Below, in pieces: positions 24,437 to 32,897 of a stretch of DNA of 64,000 nucleotides. The stretch's first letter is position 1; every line of letters starts with the position of its first letter. This stretch comes from DASPLX01 sp035627375 (GTDB taxonomy: Bacteria > Pseudomonadota > Gammaproteobacteria > Burkholderiales > Burkholderiaceae_D). The notes beneath the pieces were generated by a model. It was given only the letters and a program-made list of their open reading frames with translations, had not been told where the DNA came from and did not search any database. The stretch lies in the NCBI GenBank assembly GCA_035627375.1, contig DASPLX010000036.1, positions 62,001 through 126,000 of the forward strand, written 5' to 3'. The position numbers and the translations under genes were made by a program.

Positions 24437-24737
24437 TAACGGAGGCCGGCAGGATGTAGTGAATGTCTTGCAGGCATTTCCGACGCCGCTTGATTTATTT
24501 GCATCATATGGTGCGCGCTGTCTTGAACCGGTCCGAAAAACGCTTGCTGCGGAGCGCAATTGTTGTCGCTTCAATTGTGCTTTGGCAAGTTAGCCTGCAC
24601 CAAGGCTGCGCATTCTCAATTGTCACATCGAAAATTGTTTAATTACATCAGCTAACTCTCTCATTCTCTTGCGGATTTTCACGGTTTTGCTACACTGCAA
24701 TACATCATTTTCTGCAAGAATTATCAGGGAGTCGCCG
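24437..24737. other. Intergenic region upstream of pbpG
   Basis: The first 200 bp hold no supportable gene or RNA. The distal third is A/T-rich and carries the pbpG promoter described separately. Confidence 0.5.
24669..24696 (+). promoter_or_regulatory. pbpG: Candidate pbpG promoter
   Basis: TTGCGG (24669-24674) and TACACT (24691-24696) are 16 bp apart, about 40 bp before the pbpG start codon. The hexamers match the sigma70 consensus at 4/6 and 4/6. Confidence 0.5.
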
Positions 24738-25829
24738 ATGCTGAAATCTGCGCTAGGGATATTGTTATCGTTGTGTTGTGTTATCGCCGTACCCGCAGCG
24801 CAGGCCGAAAATTCAGTAACGCCGGCAGCCTCGAAAAAACAGTCCTCGAAAAATTCCTTCAAGAAGCACAAGACCAAGAAGCCCACCGCTCAAGTTTCGC
24901 TCGATAGGCGCGAGAAACTCGTTCGGCGCGTCGTTTCCTCTAACGGTCGTCGCAAGGTCGTTTATCAACGTGTGACTTATGCGCCTCGCGTTCCCGTCGT
25001 ACCGCCGGTGGTCACCGCCGGTGATCTCGCCGGACTTCGTTCCACCCATGATCCGCTCGCGTTGAAGTCGAACGTCGCCTATGTGGTGGACCAAAACAAT
25101 TCGCAGGTCTTGTTCGAAAAGAATGCCAATGTGGCCTTGCCGATCGCGTCGATCACGAAGCTGATGACCGGGCTCGTCGTCGTCGAGGCGCATCAGGACA
25201 TGAATGAAGTCCTGGAAATCACCGCCGATGACATCGATCGCGAAAAACACAGCTCGTCGCGCTTGCAGGTGGGTTCGCGCATGACGCGCGCCGACTTGCT
25301 TCACATCGCGCTGATGAGTTCGGAAAACCGCGCCGCCTCGGCGCTCGGCCGCAATTATCCCGGCGGCCTGCAAGCCTTCGTGGCGGCAATGAATGCAAAA
25401 GCCCGGGTGCTCGGCATGAACGATACTCACTTCGTCGATTCGACCGGCTTGTCCAGCCTGAACGTCTCGAGCGCGCGCGATCTGGCCAAGCTCGTCATCG
25501 CCGCCCATGACCATCCGATCATCTGCCGCTATTCGACCGACCAGCAATATGTGGTCAATACCGGCCGGCATTCGCTGCAATACAAGAATTCGAACCACCT
25601 GGTGTTGAACCCGACATGGGAGATCGGTTTGCAGAAAACCGGCTATATCTCCGAGGCCGGACGCTGCATGGTGGTTCAGGCCACGGTCGAAGGCCGCCAG
25701 ATCGTCATGGTCTTCCTCGATGCCAAGAGCAAGGAATCGCGCATGGCCGACGCTGGCCGCATACGCAAGTGGCTGGAGGCGGTCAAGTTCCAGAAAGGGC
25801 CGATCACCGGCGTGACCACGCAGAGCTGA
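24738..25829 (+). CDS. pbpG: D-alanyl-D-alanine endopeptidase (PBP7-type)
   Basis: This 363-aa periplasmic serine peptidase is of the S11 family. The ATG at 24738 follows AGGGAG and gives a proper signal peptide (MLKSALGILLSLCCVIAVPAAQA). A basic Lys/Ser-rich linker (about 28-60) precedes the catalytic domain. The three motifs are present: SxxK in ASITKLM, SxN in SSENRAA, and KTG in LQKTGYI. It trims or cleaves peptidoglycan cross-links. It appears to be monocistronic with its own promoter and a strong terminator. Confidence 0.94.
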   Translation: MLKSALGILLSLCCVIAVPAAQAENSVTPAASKKQSSKNSFKKHKTKKPTAQVSLDRREKLVRRVVSSNGRRKVVYQRVTYAPRVPVVPPVVTAGDLAGLRSTHDPLALKSNVAYVVDQNNSQVLFEKNANVALPIASITKLMTGLVVVEAHQDMNEVLEITADDIDREKHSSSRLQVGSRMTRADLLHIALMSSENRAASALGRNYPGGLQAFVAAMNAKARVLGMNDTHFVDSTGLSSLNVSSARDLAKLVIAAHDHPIICRYSTDQQYVVNTGRHSLQYKNSNHLVLNPTWEIGLQKTGYISEAGRCMVVQATVEGRQIVMVFLDAKSKESRMADAGRIRKWLEAVKFQKGPITGVTTQS

Positions 25830-25840
25830 ACGGGTCAGGC

Positions 25841-25878
25841 AATAAAAAATGGCGAACCGAGGTTCGCCATTTTTTATT
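25841..25878. terminator. Bidirectional rho-independent terminator
   Basis: A near-perfect 18-bp inverted repeat (AATAAAAAATGGCGAACC with its complement, 25841-25858 and 25861-25878) gives a GC-core hairpin with A- and T-runs on both sides. It separates the converging pbpG and IclR genes. Confidence 0.92.
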
Positions 25879-25888
25879 GCGCGACGGT

Positions 25889-26674
25889 TTATTCCGCCTT
25901 GGACACGTACCCGAGAACGCCGGAAATCTGGCTCGCCGTGCCGACCAGATCCTCGATCCAGTCGTCTTGTAGGCGATCGGCCGGCGCGGAGATAGACAGG
26001 CCTGCGATCAGTTTGCCGGAGTCGTCGCGGATGCCGGCGGCGATGCAGCGCACGCCGAGTTCCAGCTCCTCGTTGTCGCGCGCATAGCCGCGCGCGCGCA
26101 CGAGCGACAATTCCCGCTCGAGGCGGCCGAGATCGGTGATCGAATTCTTGTTGTGGCCCGCCAGGCCGGTGCGCGTCGCATAGGCGCGTACCGCCTTCGG
26201 ATCGTCGACCGAGAGAAACAGCTTGCCGGTCGACGTCAGGTGCAGCGGGGCGCGGCCGCCGATGGCGCGCACGACCTGCATTCCGGAGCGCTCGGAGAAG
26301 GAACGGTCGATGTAGACGATTTCGTCGCCTTGGCGCACCGAAAGATTGACGGTCTGGTTCGTTTTGCGGTGCAGCGCACGCATGAAATCAAGCGCGGCTT
26401 CCCGTACGTTCAGGCGGCTCTTGACGATGTTGCCGAGTTCCAACAGGCGCATGCCGAGACGATAGGATCCCGCGTCGGCGCGATCGACGAAGCGCTTGAC
26501 CACCATATCATTGAGGATGCGATGCGCCGTCGAGGGATGCAGGCCGGTGACGGCCGATAATTCCTTCAAGCTGACCGGATCGGGATACTGGGCGAGGGCG
26601 TCGAGCAGGGAAATCATGCGCTCGATGACCTGGATCGATGTCTTGTCGTTGGAAAGATTGGCTTCGGTTTTCAT
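25889..26674 (-). CDS. IclR-family transcriptional regulator
   Basis: This 261-aa regulator has an N-terminal winged helix-turn-helix (SIQVIERMISLLDALAQ, then VSLKELSAVTGLHPSTAHRILNDMVVKRFV, about 14-65). The IclR effector domain follows, with GMQVVRAIGGRAPLHLTSTGKLFL and GYARDNEELELGVRCIAAGIRDDSGKLIAGLSISAP. The ATG at 26674 gives the standard N-terminus, although the frame is open 30 codons upstream. It is divergent from lutAB and so probably controls lactate utilisation and its own expression. A consensus-like promoter and an inverted repeat lie in the shared intergenic region. Confidence 0.92.
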   Translation of the reverse strand: MKTEANLSNDKTSIQVIERMISLLDALAQYPDPVSLKELSAVTGLHPSTAHRILNDMVVKRFVDRADAGSYRLGMRLLELGNIVKSRLNVREAALDFMRALHRKTNQTVNLSVRQGDEIVYIDRSFSERSGMQVVRAIGGRAPLHLTSTGKLFLSVDDPKAVRAYATRTGLAGHNKNSITDLGRLERELSLVRARGYARDNEELELGVRCIAAGIRDDSGKLIAGLSISAPADRLQDDWIEDLVGTASQISGVLGYVSKAE

Positions 26675-26702
26675 GACGGGTATGGTGCATCGCAATATTC
26701 TC

Positions 26703-26730
26703 TTTATACCATAATGTGAAACCCTGTCAA
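26703..26730 (-). promoter_or_regulatory. Promoter of the IclR-family regulator
   Basis: On the minus strand TTGACA (26730-26725) and TATAAA (26708-26703) are 16 bp apart, 29 bp from the ATG. This gives a short leader and fits sigma70 well. Confidence 0.65.
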
Positions 26731-26744
26731 AGATGCGCGAAAAG

Positions 26745-26766
26745 ATTTGGGGCTTTTTCCCCAAAT
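26745..26766. promoter_or_regulatory. Perfect 8-bp inverted repeat in the iclR-lutA intergenic region
   Basis: ATTTGGGG (26745-26752) and CCCCAAAT (26759-26766) flank a 6-nt spacer (CTTTTT). The site lies about 80 bp before lutA and just upstream of the iclR promoter. It could be the operator for the IclR protein, or a small hairpin. Operator function is inferred from position. Confidence 0.4.
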
Positions 26767-26848
26767 AATTTCATCAGCGGATCGTGGCGCGCCGCCTCCT
26801 GCGGCCGCCATAATGGCGGGAATCGAGCTATTCATTCCTGGAGCGAAC

Positions 26849-27583
26849 ATGCGCGTCGGACTTTTCGTTACCTGCCTCATCGATGCGATGCGGCCCGAAA
26901 TCGGATTTTCGGCGCTCAAGCTGCTCGAAACTGCCGGCTGCGAAGTCATCGTGCCGGAGTCGCAGACCTGTTGCGGACAACCTGCCTTCAGCAGCGGCGA
27001 CCGCAAGGATGCGCGCGCCCTGGCCGAGAAATTCCTGAACGAGTTCGAGGATTTCGACTATGTCGTGATTCCCTCGGGCTCTTGCGGCGGCACGGTCAAG
27101 ACGCATTATCCCGAACTCGTCGCCGACGATCCGGACCTGGCCGCGCGCATGGCCCGGCTCGCGCCGCGCGTGTATGAACTGACCGACTTTCTCCATGCGG
27201 TGCTCAAGCTGGAGAAGCTGCCGTGCGGCGCGGATTGCTTCAAGGGCACGATCACGTATCACGATTCGTGCTCGGGCTTGCGCGAACTCGGCATACAGGC
27301 GCAACCGCGCGCGTTGCTGGCGAAAGTGCCGGGCGTCGAACTCAAGGAAATGAAGGACAGCCGGCAATGCTGCGGCTTCGGCGGCACGTTCTCGATCAAG
27401 TACGGCGATATCTCGGCCGCCATCGCCGACGAGAAATGCGCCGATATCCGGGCCAGCGGCGCCGATGCCGTCGTGCTCGGCGATCTGGGCTGCATGCTCA
27501 ATATCGAAGGCCGCCTGCGCCGCATCGGCGATGAAAAGACGCGCGTGCTGCATGTGGCGCAGGTGCTGGCGGGCGATTGTTGA
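26849..27583 (+). CDS. lutA: L-lactate oxidation subunit LutA (CCG-domain protein)
   Basis: This 244-aa (Fe-S)-binding protein has two CCG domains: CCGQPAFSSGD (about 41-51) and CCGFGGTFSIKYGDIS (about 172-187), with the paired segments SGSCGGTVKTHYPEL and HDSCSGLRELGI. The start ATG at 26849 gives the usual MRVGLFVTCLIDAMRPEIG beginning. The frame is open upstream, but homology and codon bias start here. With LutB and LutC it forms the iron-sulfur lactate dehydrogenase that feeds pyruvate and the electron chain. lutB follows 13 bp later. Confidence 0.95.
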   Translation: MRVGLFVTCLIDAMRPEIGFSALKLLETAGCEVIVPESQTCCGQPAFSSGDRKDARALAEKFLNEFEDFDYVVIPSGSCGGTVKTHYPELVADDPDLAARMARLAPRVYELTDFLHAVLKLEKLPCGADCFKGTITYHDSCSGLRELGIQAQPRALLAKVPGVELKEMKDSRQCCGFGGTFSIKYGDISAAIADEKCADIRASGADAVVLGDLGCMLNIEGRLRRIGDEKTRVLHVAQVLAGDC

Positions 27584-27596
27584 GAGGGGCGGTCCG

Positions 27597-29006
27597 ATGC
27601 AAATCCATTCGATGCATTTCAAGCAGCGCGCCGGCCAGAAACTGGCGGACCAGCGCCTGCAGCAGAATCTCAAGAAACTTTCGACCAAATTCGTCAGCGG
27701 ACGCGCTTCGGCGATCACCGAACTCGACGATTTCGAAGGCACCCGCGACGCCGCCAAGGAACGCCGCATGCGCGCCATCGAGAATCTCGATGTCTGGCTC
27801 GACACCTTCGAGCGGGAGGCGAACAGGCGCGGCGCCACGGTGCTCTATGCGCAGACGGCCGAGGAGGCCGCACGCCTCGTGGTCGAAATCGCGAAACGGC
27901 ATGAGGTCAAGAAGGCGATCAAGACCAAGTCGATGGTGTCGGAAGAGATGGCCCTCAATCAGGCGCTCGAAGCGGCCGGCGTCCAGGCCATAGAGACCGA
28001 CCTCGGCGAGTACATCCTGCAGATCAACGGCAATGAAGCGCCGTCGCACATCATCGCGCCGGTCGTGCACAAGGACAAGGAGGAGATTTCCGATTTGTTC
28101 GCGCGCGTGCACCAGCGGCCGCGCCTGACCGACATTCCGGAGATGACGCGCGAGGCGCGCGAAGTGCTGCGGCCGCAGTTCCTGTCGGCCGACATGGGCA
28201 TCACGGGCGGCAATTTCGTCATCGCCGAGACCGGCTCGGTCGCGATCGTGACCAACGAGGGCAACGAGGGCATGTGCACCATCCTGCCGCCGAAGGTCCA
28301 TGTCGTCGTGACCGGCATCGAGAAAGTCTTGCCGACGCTGGAGGATTTCGCCACCGTCATGCGGCTTCTTCCGCGCTCGGCGACCGGGCAATCGATCTCG
28401 AACTACGTATCCTTGCTGACCGGCCCGCGCGGGGACGGCGAGCAGGACGGTCCCGAGCACATGTATTTCGTGCTGGTCGACGCCGGCCGCAGCGGCTTGA
28501 TCGGTACCGATTTCCAGGAAATGCTTCGCTGCATCCGTTGCGGAGCCTGCATGAACCATTGTCCGGTGTACCAGAAGATCGGCGGCCACAGCTATGGCTG
28601 GGTCTACCCGGGACCGATGGGCAGCGTGCTGACACCGTCCTATGTCGGCCTGGAAAACGCGCTCGACCTGCCGCAGGCGTCGACGCTGTGCGGCGAATGC
28701 CACGTGGTCTGTCCTGTTAAAATCCCGCTGCCGGATCTGTTGCGCAAGCTGCGCGAGAAGCAATTCGAAGGGCGGATGCGGCCGCTGGCCGAGTACCTCG
28801 CTTTCGCGGCATGGTCGTTCGTCACGAAGCGCCCCGCGCTGTATCGCCTGACGACCGGGATCGCGGTGCGCGTAATGAAACTGCTGGGCGGCAGCAGGAA
28901 GCGGATCTTGGCCTTGCCGTTCGCGCGCGGCTGGACGAGGGGACGCGACTTGCCAGCGCCGCCCGGCAAGACTTTCCGCGAACTGTACAAACAACGACGG
29001 CGATAA
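27597..29006 (+). CDS. lutB: L-lactate oxidation subunit LutB
   Basis: This 469-aa protein has an N-terminal LUD domain (about 60-290, with GITGGNFVIAETGSVAIVTNEGNEGM). A ferredoxin-like region follows with CIRCGACMNHCPVYQKIGG and CGECHVVCPVKIPLPDLLRKLR. A C-terminal DUF3390-type tail completes it. The gene follows lutA closely and precedes dgkA by 6 bp. It is the electron-transfer component of the lactate oxidation complex. The frame is open upstream of 27597 inside lutA, but homology begins at MQIHSMHFKQRAG. Confidence 0.95.
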   Translation: MQIHSMHFKQRAGQKLADQRLQQNLKKLSTKFVSGRASAITELDDFEGTRDAAKERRMRAIENLDVWLDTFEREANRRGATVLYAQTAEEAARLVVEIAKRHEVKKAIKTKSMVSEEMALNQALEAAGVQAIETDLGEYILQINGNEAPSHIIAPVVHKDKEEISDLFARVHQRPRLTDIPEMTREAREVLRPQFLSADMGITGGNFVIAETGSVAIVTNEGNEGMCTILPPKVHVVVTGIEKVLPTLEDFATVMRLLPRSATGQSISNYVSLLTGPRGDGEQDGPEHMYFVLVDAGRSGLIGTDFQEMLRCIRCGACMNHCPVYQKIGGHSYGWVYPGPMGSVLTPSYVGLENALDLPQASTLCGECHVVCPVKIPLPDLLRKLREKQFEGRMRPLAEYLAFAAWSFVTKRPALYRLTTGIAVRVMKLLGGSRKRILALPFARGWTRGRDLPAPPGKTFRELYKQRRR

Positions 29007-29012
29007 GGCAGC

Positions 29013-29405
29013 ATGAGCGAACAACCGACCAGCGAATTCAAGAGCAAGAGCGGCATGAAGCGGCTTCTGGCCGCCTTCTTCTATTCGATCGATGGTTTCA
29101 AGACCGCATGGAAGAACGAACATGCATTCCGCCAGGAACTGATGGTGGTCGTGCCGGGTTCGATCGGGGCCTTGCTGCTGCCGGTGTCCGCGCTGGAAAA
29201 ACTGGCGTTGATCGGCGTGCTGATCCTGTTGCTGATCGTCGAATTGATCAATTCGGCGATCGAGGCCGTGGTCGACCGAATTTCCCTCGAACGGCATCCG
29301 CTGTCGAAGAATGCCAAGGATTTCGGCAGCGCGGCGGTGTTTCTCGCCGTCGTCCTGGGGGTGGCGACCTGGGCCGTGATCGTTTGGCCGCTGCTGGCGC
29401 GCTAG
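29013..29405 (+). CDS. dgkA: Diacylglycerol kinase
   Basis: This 130-aa integral membrane kinase has three helices. A short amphipathic N-terminus with RLLAAFFYSIDGFKTAWKNEHAFRQEL holds the Trp/Glu of the active site. The catalytic VELINSAIEAVVDRISLERHPLSKNAKDFGSAAVF follows (Glu near residue 77 of the chain is the base). It phosphorylates diacylglycerol to phosphatidate, recycling lipid from envelope glycan synthesis. It lies 6 bp after lutB, so it may be co-transcribed without an obvious functional link. Confidence 0.95.
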   Translation: MSEQPTSEFKSKSGMKRLLAAFFYSIDGFKTAWKNEHAFRQELMVVVPGSIGALLLPVSALEKLALIGVLILLLIVELINSAIEAVVDRISLERHPLSKNAKDFGSAAVFLAVVLGVATWAVIVWPLLAR

Positions 29406-29410
29406 CCCGA

Positions 29411-29757
29411 AAATTTCACCAACGTGTCGGAACTGGCGCCTGATTGCTGCGCGCGAGGGAATCCAAGCATCGCTGGATCGCGCCGCTTGTCACAGTCCCT
29501 GGTTGAGCCCGGTGCCGCGATGATCGTCGCATCGACGATGGTTCAGGTCTTGAGCGTCATATCGTCGTCTTGCAGAGCCCGGCTCGTTCGGCGAACCGGC
29601 GCGCACCCGATTTGAGTTGTTCAATCAATTGACGGAAGCGTGACAGGTCCGTCGCATCCGGCACCGGCTCGCGTCCCGAATCGATGCTGGCAAAGCGGCG
29701 CAGACCGAGGGGGCCGTACGCCGCATCTTCGCCCGCCTGGTCGGTCAGGTCGGATCA
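29411..29757 (-). pseudogene. IS5-family transposase relic
   Basis: On the minus strand one frame reads EDAAYGPLGLRRFASIDSG, then REPVPDATDLSRFRQLIEQL, a clear IS5-type N-terminal domain match. A second frame, after a shift and stop near 29555, reads TIVDATIIAAPGSTRDCDKR, then RDPAM, the first catalytic-Asp region of the same family. Start, frame and the C-terminal half are lost. It is a decayed, old insertion in the gap between dgkA and the GbsR/MarR gene. Ends and target duplication are not recognisable. Confidence 0.75.
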
Positions 29758-29862
29758 ATGCCGCAGGAAATTTCCGATGCTCGGTTTGACGGGCAGCCAG
29801 CAAACTTGGCCGTTTTCCTTTATAATTTTCAGTAATTCCTGAAAATTCAAAAGGATCGCAAC

Positions 29863-30432
29863 ATGGATCTTCCGCCGTTGATACAGACTTTCGTTCTCCA
29901 TTTCGGGGAAATGGGCAGCCGCTGGGGCATCAATCGTACCGTCGGCCAAATCTATGCGTTGCTCTATGTTTCCGATAGGCCTCTGAATGCCGACGAGATT
30001 GCCGAAGCGCTGGCGTTCTCGCGCAGCAACGTCAGCATGGGCTTGAAGGAACTGGAGTCCTGGCGCCTCATCCGCCTGCAGCATTTGCCGAACGACCGCC
30101 GTGAATATTTTTCGACGCCGGACGACGTCTGGCTCATCTTCCGCACGCTGGCCGAGGAACGCCGCAAGCGTGAAATCGATCCGACCTTGTCGATGCTGCG
30201 CAATGCCTTGATCGAAACGCCTGCCAGCGATGAGGAACGTCATGCGCAAAAGCGCATGAAGGAAATGCATGACCTGGTCGAACTGGTCACGCAATGGTTC
30301 GGCGACATCCAGCACCTCGATACCAAGACGCTGGTGCAGCTGATGAAGCTGGGCGCCAAGGCGCAGAAGCTGCTCGAGATAAAAAGCAAGCTGCGCGTGG
30401 TCGGCAGCCGCAAGGCCGACGACATGCCCTAA
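29863..30432 (+). CDS. GbsR/MarR-family transcriptional regulator
   Basis: This 189-aa regulator has a winged-helix domain of the GbsR/MarR type (TFVLHFGEMGSRWGINRTVGQIYALLYVSDRPLNADEIAEALAFSRSNVSMGLKEL, about 9-63). The wing is in LPNDRREYFSTPDDVW and a helical dimerisation region follows. GbsR members respond to osmotic or redox effectors. It lies 71 bp before the bd-type oxidase genes, same strand. Control of cydAB is plausible but not demonstrated. AAAAGGA precedes the start. Confidence 0.9.
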   Translation: MDLPPLIQTFVLHFGEMGSRWGINRTVGQIYALLYVSDRPLNADEIAEALAFSRSNVSMGLKELESWRLIRLQHLPNDRREYFSTPDDVWLIFRTLAEERRKREIDPTLSMLRNALIETPASDEERHAQKRMKEMHDLVELVTQWFGDIQHLDTKTLVQLMKLGAKAQKLLEIKSKLRVVGSRKADDMP

Positions 30433-30503
30433 AAGGGGGACAAGCGGCGGCCGCCACTATATGACCAGCATTCGAATACCGCTAACCTGTCCGAGGTTTC
30501 AGA

Positions 30504-31862
30504 ATGTCCGATCCTTTCCTGCTCGCACGCATCCAGTTTGCCAGCAACATCACTTTCCATATCCTGTTTCCGAGCATCTCGATCGCGCTCGGCTGGGTGC
30601 TGCTTTACTTCAAGCTGCGCTTCAATCGGACCGGCGATATGCGCTGGTCGCAGGCCTACCAGTTCTGGGTCAAGATTTTTGCGTTGACCTTCGCGCTGGG
30701 CGTGGTGTCCGGCATCACCATGAGTTTCCAGTTCGGCACCAACTGGCCGGGCTTCATGGAAACGGTCGGCAATATCGCCGGGCCGTTGTTGGCCTACGAG
30801 GTGCTGACCGCTTTTTTCCTCGAAGCGACCTTCCTGGGCATCATGCTGTTCGGCGCCCGGCGCGTATCGAACCGCATGCATACCTTGGCGACTTTCCTGG
30901 TTGCCTTCGGAACGACCCTATCGGCATTCTGGATCATCGCGCTCAATTCCTGGATGCAGACGCCGACCGGTTACGAAATGATCGCAGGCAAGGCTCATGC
31001 GACCGATTGGCTCGACGTCATCTTCAATCCATCGATGCCATATCGCCTGACGCATGCATTGATTGCCTCCGGCCTCACGGTGGCTTTCCTGATCGCCGGC
31101 CTCTCAGCCTATCGCTGGCTGCGCGGCGACCGCACTGCATCCGTAATGGCCTCGCTGAAAACCGGGATCACCCTTGCCGCCATTCTGATTCCGCTGCAAA
31201 TATTGGTCGGCGACATGCACGGCTTGAATACGCTCAAGCATCAGCCGGCCAAGATCGCCGCGATGGAGGGAATCTGGCATACCGAACGCGGCGCGCCGCT
31301 GCTGTTGTTCGCATGGCCTGACGCCGACGAACGAATCAATCGTTACGAAGTCGCGGTTCCTAATCTCGCGAGCCTGATCCTGACCCATGAATTCGACGGA
31401 GAAGTGCTGGGCCTCGATGTCTTTGAGGGCAAGCACCCGCCGGTCGCTCCGGTATTCTGGGGTTTTCGCGTGATGGTCGGCACCGGTTTGCTGATGCTGG
31501 CGACGTCCTGGCTCGCCGCCTGGCAATTACGCAGGCGCGGCGAACCTGCGCCATGGATGGCACGCGTTCTGGTTGCAATGAGTTTTTCCGGCTGGATAGC
31601 GACCGTAGCCGGCTGGTACGTGACTGAAATCGGACGCCAGCCTTACCTGGTGCACGGCTTGCTGACTTCCGCCCAAGCCGCATCGGCCGTGCCGGCGCCG
31701 ATGATCGCCTCGACATTGGCGATGTATCTCGCGTTGTACGCCGGACTCACGCTTGCCTATGTCACCGTGCTGTTCCACCTTGCACGCAAGGCGGGACACG
31801 GCGAGGGCGTGCCATATCCGGCGCCGTCGCCTTTCGCCAAAGCCGAACCCGCGACCTCGTAA
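30504..31862 (+). CDS. cydA: Cytochrome bd-type quinol oxidase subunit I (CIO type)
   Basis: This 452-aa membrane protein has about nine helices. Expected heme-ligand regions are ARIQFASNITFHILFPSI (His near residue 19), RLTHALIASGLTVAFLIAGLSA (His near 183) and a methionine region after it. The quinol-binding Q-loop is short (DMHGLNTLKHQPAKIAAMEG) and lacks the long insertion, as in the cyanide-insensitive oxidases (CioA). WYVTEIGRQPYLVHGLLTS is the usual family motif. It reduces O2 with electrons from ubiquinol. cydB follows 12 bp later. Confidence 0.95.
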   Translation: MSDPFLLARIQFASNITFHILFPSISIALGWVLLYFKLRFNRTGDMRWSQAYQFWVKIFALTFALGVVSGITMSFQFGTNWPGFMETVGNIAGPLLAYEVLTAFFLEATFLGIMLFGARRVSNRMHTLATFLVAFGTTLSAFWIIALNSWMQTPTGYEMIAGKAHATDWLDVIFNPSMPYRLTHALIASGLTVAFLIAGLSAYRWLRGDRTASVMASLKTGITLAAILIPLQILVGDMHGLNTLKHQPAKIAAMEGIWHTERGAPLLLFAWPDADERINRYEVAVPNLASLILTHEFDGEVLGLDVFEGKHPPVAPVFWGFRVMVGTGLLMLATSWLAAWQLRRRGEPAPWMARVLVAMSFSGWIATVAGWYVTEIGRQPYLVHGLLTSAQAASAVPAPMIASTLAMYLALYAGLTLAYVTVLFHLARKAGHGEGVPYPAPSPFAKAEPATS

Positions 31863-31874
31863 GGAGCCTGTCTC

Positions 31875-32897
31875 ATGCCCGACCTCACCTATCCCGATGC
31901 CTGGCTGCCGTTGGTGTTTTTCGGCTTGTTGGGCATGGCCATGCTTGCCTATGTCGTGCTCGACGGTTTCGATCTTGGCGTCGGCATCCTGTTGCGCCGC
32001 GCCGACGATGCGCAAAAAGACATCATGATCGCGTCCATCGGCCCGTTCTGGGATGCCAACGAAACCTGGCTCGTGTTGGGTGTCGGCATCCTGTTGGTCG
32101 CCTTTCCGATGGCGCACGGCGTGATCCTCGGCGAGCTGTACCTGCCGGTGGCGCTAATGCTGGCCGGCCTGATCTTGCGCGGCGTCGCCTTCGATTTCCG
32201 CGTCAAGGCGCGCGACGACCACAAACACGCCTGGAATCTGGCGTTCCACGGTGGCTCGGTGCTCGCCGCGTTCGCGCAGGGATTGATGATCGGCTTGTAT
32301 ATCGTCGGCTTTCGCGACGAATGGCCGCAACTCGTCTTCGCCGTATTCACCGGACTGTCGCTGCTTGCCGGTTATGCCCTGCTTGGCGCCGGCTGGCTGA
32401 TCATGAAGGCGGAAGGGGAGTTGCAGCGGCGCGCCATTGCCTGGGCGCGCGGCAGCTTGTTGTTCTGTGCGCTTGGCGTGGCGGCGATATCGGTCGCCAC
32501 GCCGTTGGTCAGCCAATCGATTTTCGACAAGTGGTTTTCGTTTCCGAACATCCTGCTGCTGGCGCCGATTCCCTTGGTGACCGCCGCGCTGTTCATCGTC
32601 ACCGAATACACGTTACGCAGGCTGCCGGCTTTCCTCGATGCCGGCAGCCACGCTTTCTGCTGGTTGCCGTTCATGTCGGCGCTTGGCATCTTCACGCTAG
32701 CCTTCTTCGGTCTTGCCTACAGCCTGTTCCCGTATTTGGTCATGGACCGCATCACCATCTGGGATGCCGCCAGTGCTTCGAGTTCGCTGAAATTCATCTT
32801 GGTCGGCGTAGCGATCGTATTGCCGACCATCATCGCCTACACGGTATTCTCCTATCGCGTGTTTTGGGGCAAGGCGCGTGAACTGAGTTATCAGTGA
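31875..32897 (+). CDS. cydB: Cytochrome bd-type quinol oxidase subunit II
   Basis: This 340-aa membrane protein has about eight helices with the family motifs VVLDGFDLGVGILLRRADD, SIGPFWDANETWLVLGVGILLVAFP and LPVALMLAGLILRGVAFDFRVKARDDHKHAWN. It pairs with the upstream CydA and holds the structure of the oxidase. No small CydX-like frame is recognised after it. The start ATG follows AAGGAG, and the gene is translationally close to cydA. Confidence 0.95.
   Translation: MPDLTYPDAWLPLVFFGLLGMAMLAYVVLDGFDLGVGILLRRADDAQKDIMIASIGPFWDANETWLVLGVGILLVAFPMAHGVILGELYLPVALMLAGLILRGVAFDFRVKARDDHKHAWNLAFHGGSVLAAFAQGLMIGLYIVGFRDEWPQLVFAVFTGLSLLAGYALLGAGWLIMKAEGELQRRAIAWARGSLLFCALGVAAISVATPLVSQSIFDKWFSFPNILLLAPIPLVTAALFIVTEYTLRRLPAFLDAGSHAFCWLPFMSALGIFTLAFFGLAYSLFPYLVMDRITIWDAASASSSLKFILVGVAIVLPTIIAYTVFSYRVFWGKARELSYQ

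Noticed and set aside
24600..24737. Riboswitch or small RNA upstream of pbpG
   Set aside because: The A/T-rich segment is explained by a promoter. No conserved riboswitch core or terminator-antiterminator pair is visible.
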